From Thermoplasmatota archaeon (GTDB taxonomy: Archaea > Thermoplasmatota > Thermoplasmata > GCA-020350865 > JAUVCJ01): a DNA stretch of 7,897 bases. Below the pieces are notes generated by a model. The model saw nothing but the letters and a program-made list of their open reading frames with translations, was not told the DNA's origin and searched no databases. A program made the position numbers and the translations under genes. The stretch is taken from NCBI GenBank assembly GCA_030595765.1, contig JAUVCJ010000102.1:1-7897 (forward strand), read 5' to 3'. This document shows, in pieces, positions 6,976 through 7,897 of this stretch. Position 1 is the stretch's first letter. Every line of letters starts with the position of its first letter.

Positions 6976-7791
6976 ATGAAGGTCGCCCTCGCTCAATTGG
7001 AAGCCACCAGAATGGATAAAGATGCCAACATATTGAAGATAGAAGAGGTGTTGGCAAACTACCCCTGTGATCTGGCAATATTCCCAGAGATGTTTCTTAC
7101 GTCATACAACATTTTTGATGCGGTGGCTAACATGGCAGAGCCATTGGATGGTCCATCTGTCCTGAATATCTCAAAGCTTGCTGAGAAGTATGATACCATG
7201 ATTATTTTCGGTATGCCAGAGCTATGCACCCAAAATGATGGCTTGGTCTACAATAGTGCTGTACTATGCCACCCGAACGGTAAGGTGGATTCCTATCGCA
7301 AGGTCCAGCTTGCAAATTTTGGCCCATTTGAGGAAAAGCTCTACTACGCAATCGGCAGGGAAACACCTGTATTTTCAACAAAATTCGGAAAAATCGGGAT
7401 ACAGATATGCTATGACCTCTTTTTTCCGGAGCTGGCTAAAAGATCGGTGCTTCTTGGAGCCAATCTGATTGTGAACATCTCGGCATCTCCTACGTTCTCA
7501 AAAGAGATGTTCGAGGCCATGATACCAGCAAGAGCCATTGAGAACACTGTATTTTTCCTCTACTGCAACAATCTGGGAACCCAGAAGAACCTGGTGTTCT
7601 GGGGTGGCAATCGGGTGGTTGGACCCCGGGGAGACATCAAGATCATGGCTGAGCCATATATGGATTGCGTGCTCACTGCGGAACTGGACATGGAGGAGCT
7701 TAGAACAGCACGACAGTTGAGGCCAACCATTGCCAATACGGTTCCTGAATTGTTCTCACATCCAGATGCTGCCATTACAAATGATAACTGA
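6976..7791 (+). CDS. Carbon-nitrogen hydrolase (nitrilase superfamily)
   Basis: The 271-residue length is normal for the family. The Glu-Lys-Cys triad is visible: E38 in AIFPEMF, K109 in SYRKVQL and C145 in GIQICYDLFFPE. A second conserved Glu lies in the FEEKLYY stretch (119/120). PARAIENTVFF and VVGPRGD are also typical of the family's core fold. Members hydrolyse non-peptide C-N bonds such as amides, N-carbamoyl groups or omega-amides through a cysteine thioester. The substrate cannot be told from sequence; a soluble cytoplasmic amidase is most likely. A 97-base gap with its own promoter-like element separates it from the upstream operon, so a functional link to the archaeosortase unit is doubtful. 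The last codons (TNDN) fall within a direct repeat that continues past the stop. Confidence 0.93.
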   Translation: MKVALAQLEATRMDKDANILKIEEVLANYPCDLAIFPEMFLTSYNIFDAVANMAEPLDGPSVLNISKLAEKYDTMIIFGMPELCTQNDGLVYNSAVLCHPNGKVDSYRKVQLANFGPFEEKLYYAIGRETPVFSTKFGKIGIQICYDLFFPELAKRSVLLGANLIVNISASPTFSKEMFEAMIPARAIENTVFFLYCNNLGTQKNLVFWGGNRVVGPRGDIKIMAEPYMDCVLTAELDMEELRTARQLRPTIANTVPELFSHPDAAITNDN

Positions 7792-7815
7792 TAGAGTACA
7801 AATGATAACTGATAG
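7776..7815 (+). repeat. Direct repeat, two 19-base copies, period 21, across the end of gene 5
   Basis: TACAAATGATAACTGATAG occurs at 7776-7794 and 7797-7815, separated by AG. A seven-base remnant, ACAAATG, follows at 7818-7824. The first copy contains the gene 5 stop codon and a following TAG; the second repeats both stops in the same frame because the period is 21. It looks like a recent tandem duplication of the gene end. No dyad symmetry suggesting a terminator hairpin was seen. Confidence 0.85.
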
Positions 7816-7836
7816 GCACAAATGCTCAATGGTGGC

Positions 7837-7842
7837 TATATT
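7837..7842 (+). promoter_or_regulatory. Possible TATA box for a leaderless gene at the right edge
   Basis: TATATT is centred about 25 bases upstream of an ATG at 7864, the spacing expected for an archaeal leaderless transcript. The evidence is only spacing and base composition. Confidence 0.2.
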
Positions 7843-7849
7843 GACCTCA

Positions 7850-7855
7850 TTTTTT
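7850..7855 (+). terminator. Short oligo-T run, possible archaeal terminator of gene 5
   Basis: Six consecutive T lie about 60 bases after the gene 5 stop. Archaeal RNA polymerase often terminates at U-runs without a hairpin. The run is short, so the call is weak. Confidence 0.3.
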
Positions 7856-7863
7856 GCTTATCA

Positions 7864-7897
7864 ATGGGTGATGATATTTATCCGAGTAGATTGGTGT
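7864..7897 (+). CDS. Possible start of a further gene, cut by the window edge
   Basis: An ATG at 7864 opens a frame (MGDDIYPSRLV) that runs to the end of the window without a stop. No Shine-Dalgarno precedes it, but a TATA-like element sits about 25 bases upstream, so leaderless translation is possible. Eleven codons are too few to identify or confirm it. Confidence 0.2.
   Translation, partial: MGDDIYPSRLV

Overview
The window looks archaeal, most likely a Thermoplasmatota-type euryarchaeon (for example Methanomassiliicoccales or a related lineage). The reasons are an exosortase/archaeosortase-family membrane protein, an archaeal-style isopropylmalate/homoisocitrate-type dehydrogenase, and zinc ribbons ending in a KYxRYYCKxCKxYA signature that I associate from memory with Thermoplasmata proteins. 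The lineage is an inference; no rRNA or other marker gene is present. All supported genes lie on the + strand.

Region 1 (2-6878) reads as one tightly packed operon of four genes. Gene 1 (2-2107, 5' end outside the window) encodes a very acidic, low-complexity protein carrying two four-cysteine zinc modules, a helix-hairpin-helix-like module and a C-terminal beta-rich domain. Gene 2 (2104-4539) overlaps it by ATGA. It encodes a protein with a similar beta domain, a near-identical zinc ribbon, long charged and coiled-coil stretches, and one C-terminal membrane helix (a tail-anchor layout). Gene 3 (4548-5588) is an isocitrate/isopropylmalate dehydrogenase family protein that keeps most catalytic residues but has glycine in place of one metal-binding aspartate and of the usual NAD-contacting aspartate. 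Gene 4 (5616-6878) is an archaeosortase-like multipass protein with a Cys-Arg-His set. It has an unusual C-terminal C4HC3 (RING/PHD-like) zinc domain that should face the cytoplasm.

Region 2 (6879-7897) begins with a 97-base gap holding a candidate promoter and Shine-Dalgarno sites. Gene 5 (6976-7791) follows, an intact nitrilase-superfamily carbon-nitrogen hydrolase. Its 3' end is part of a 21-base-period direct repeat. Downstream is a short T-run and possibly the first codons of another gene at the right edge.

The most interesting feature is the four-gene unit. Three of its products carry predicted zinc cross-brace or ribbon modules, two share homologous modules, and two are membrane-anchored with their zinc domains probably on the cytoplasmic side. 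A plausible but unproven reading is a membrane-associated assembly around the archaeosortase-like protein, with the soluble and tail-anchored zinc/coiled-coil proteins as cytoplasmic partners. The divergent dehydrogenase may be a co-transcribed metabolic enzyme or a repurposed member of its family.
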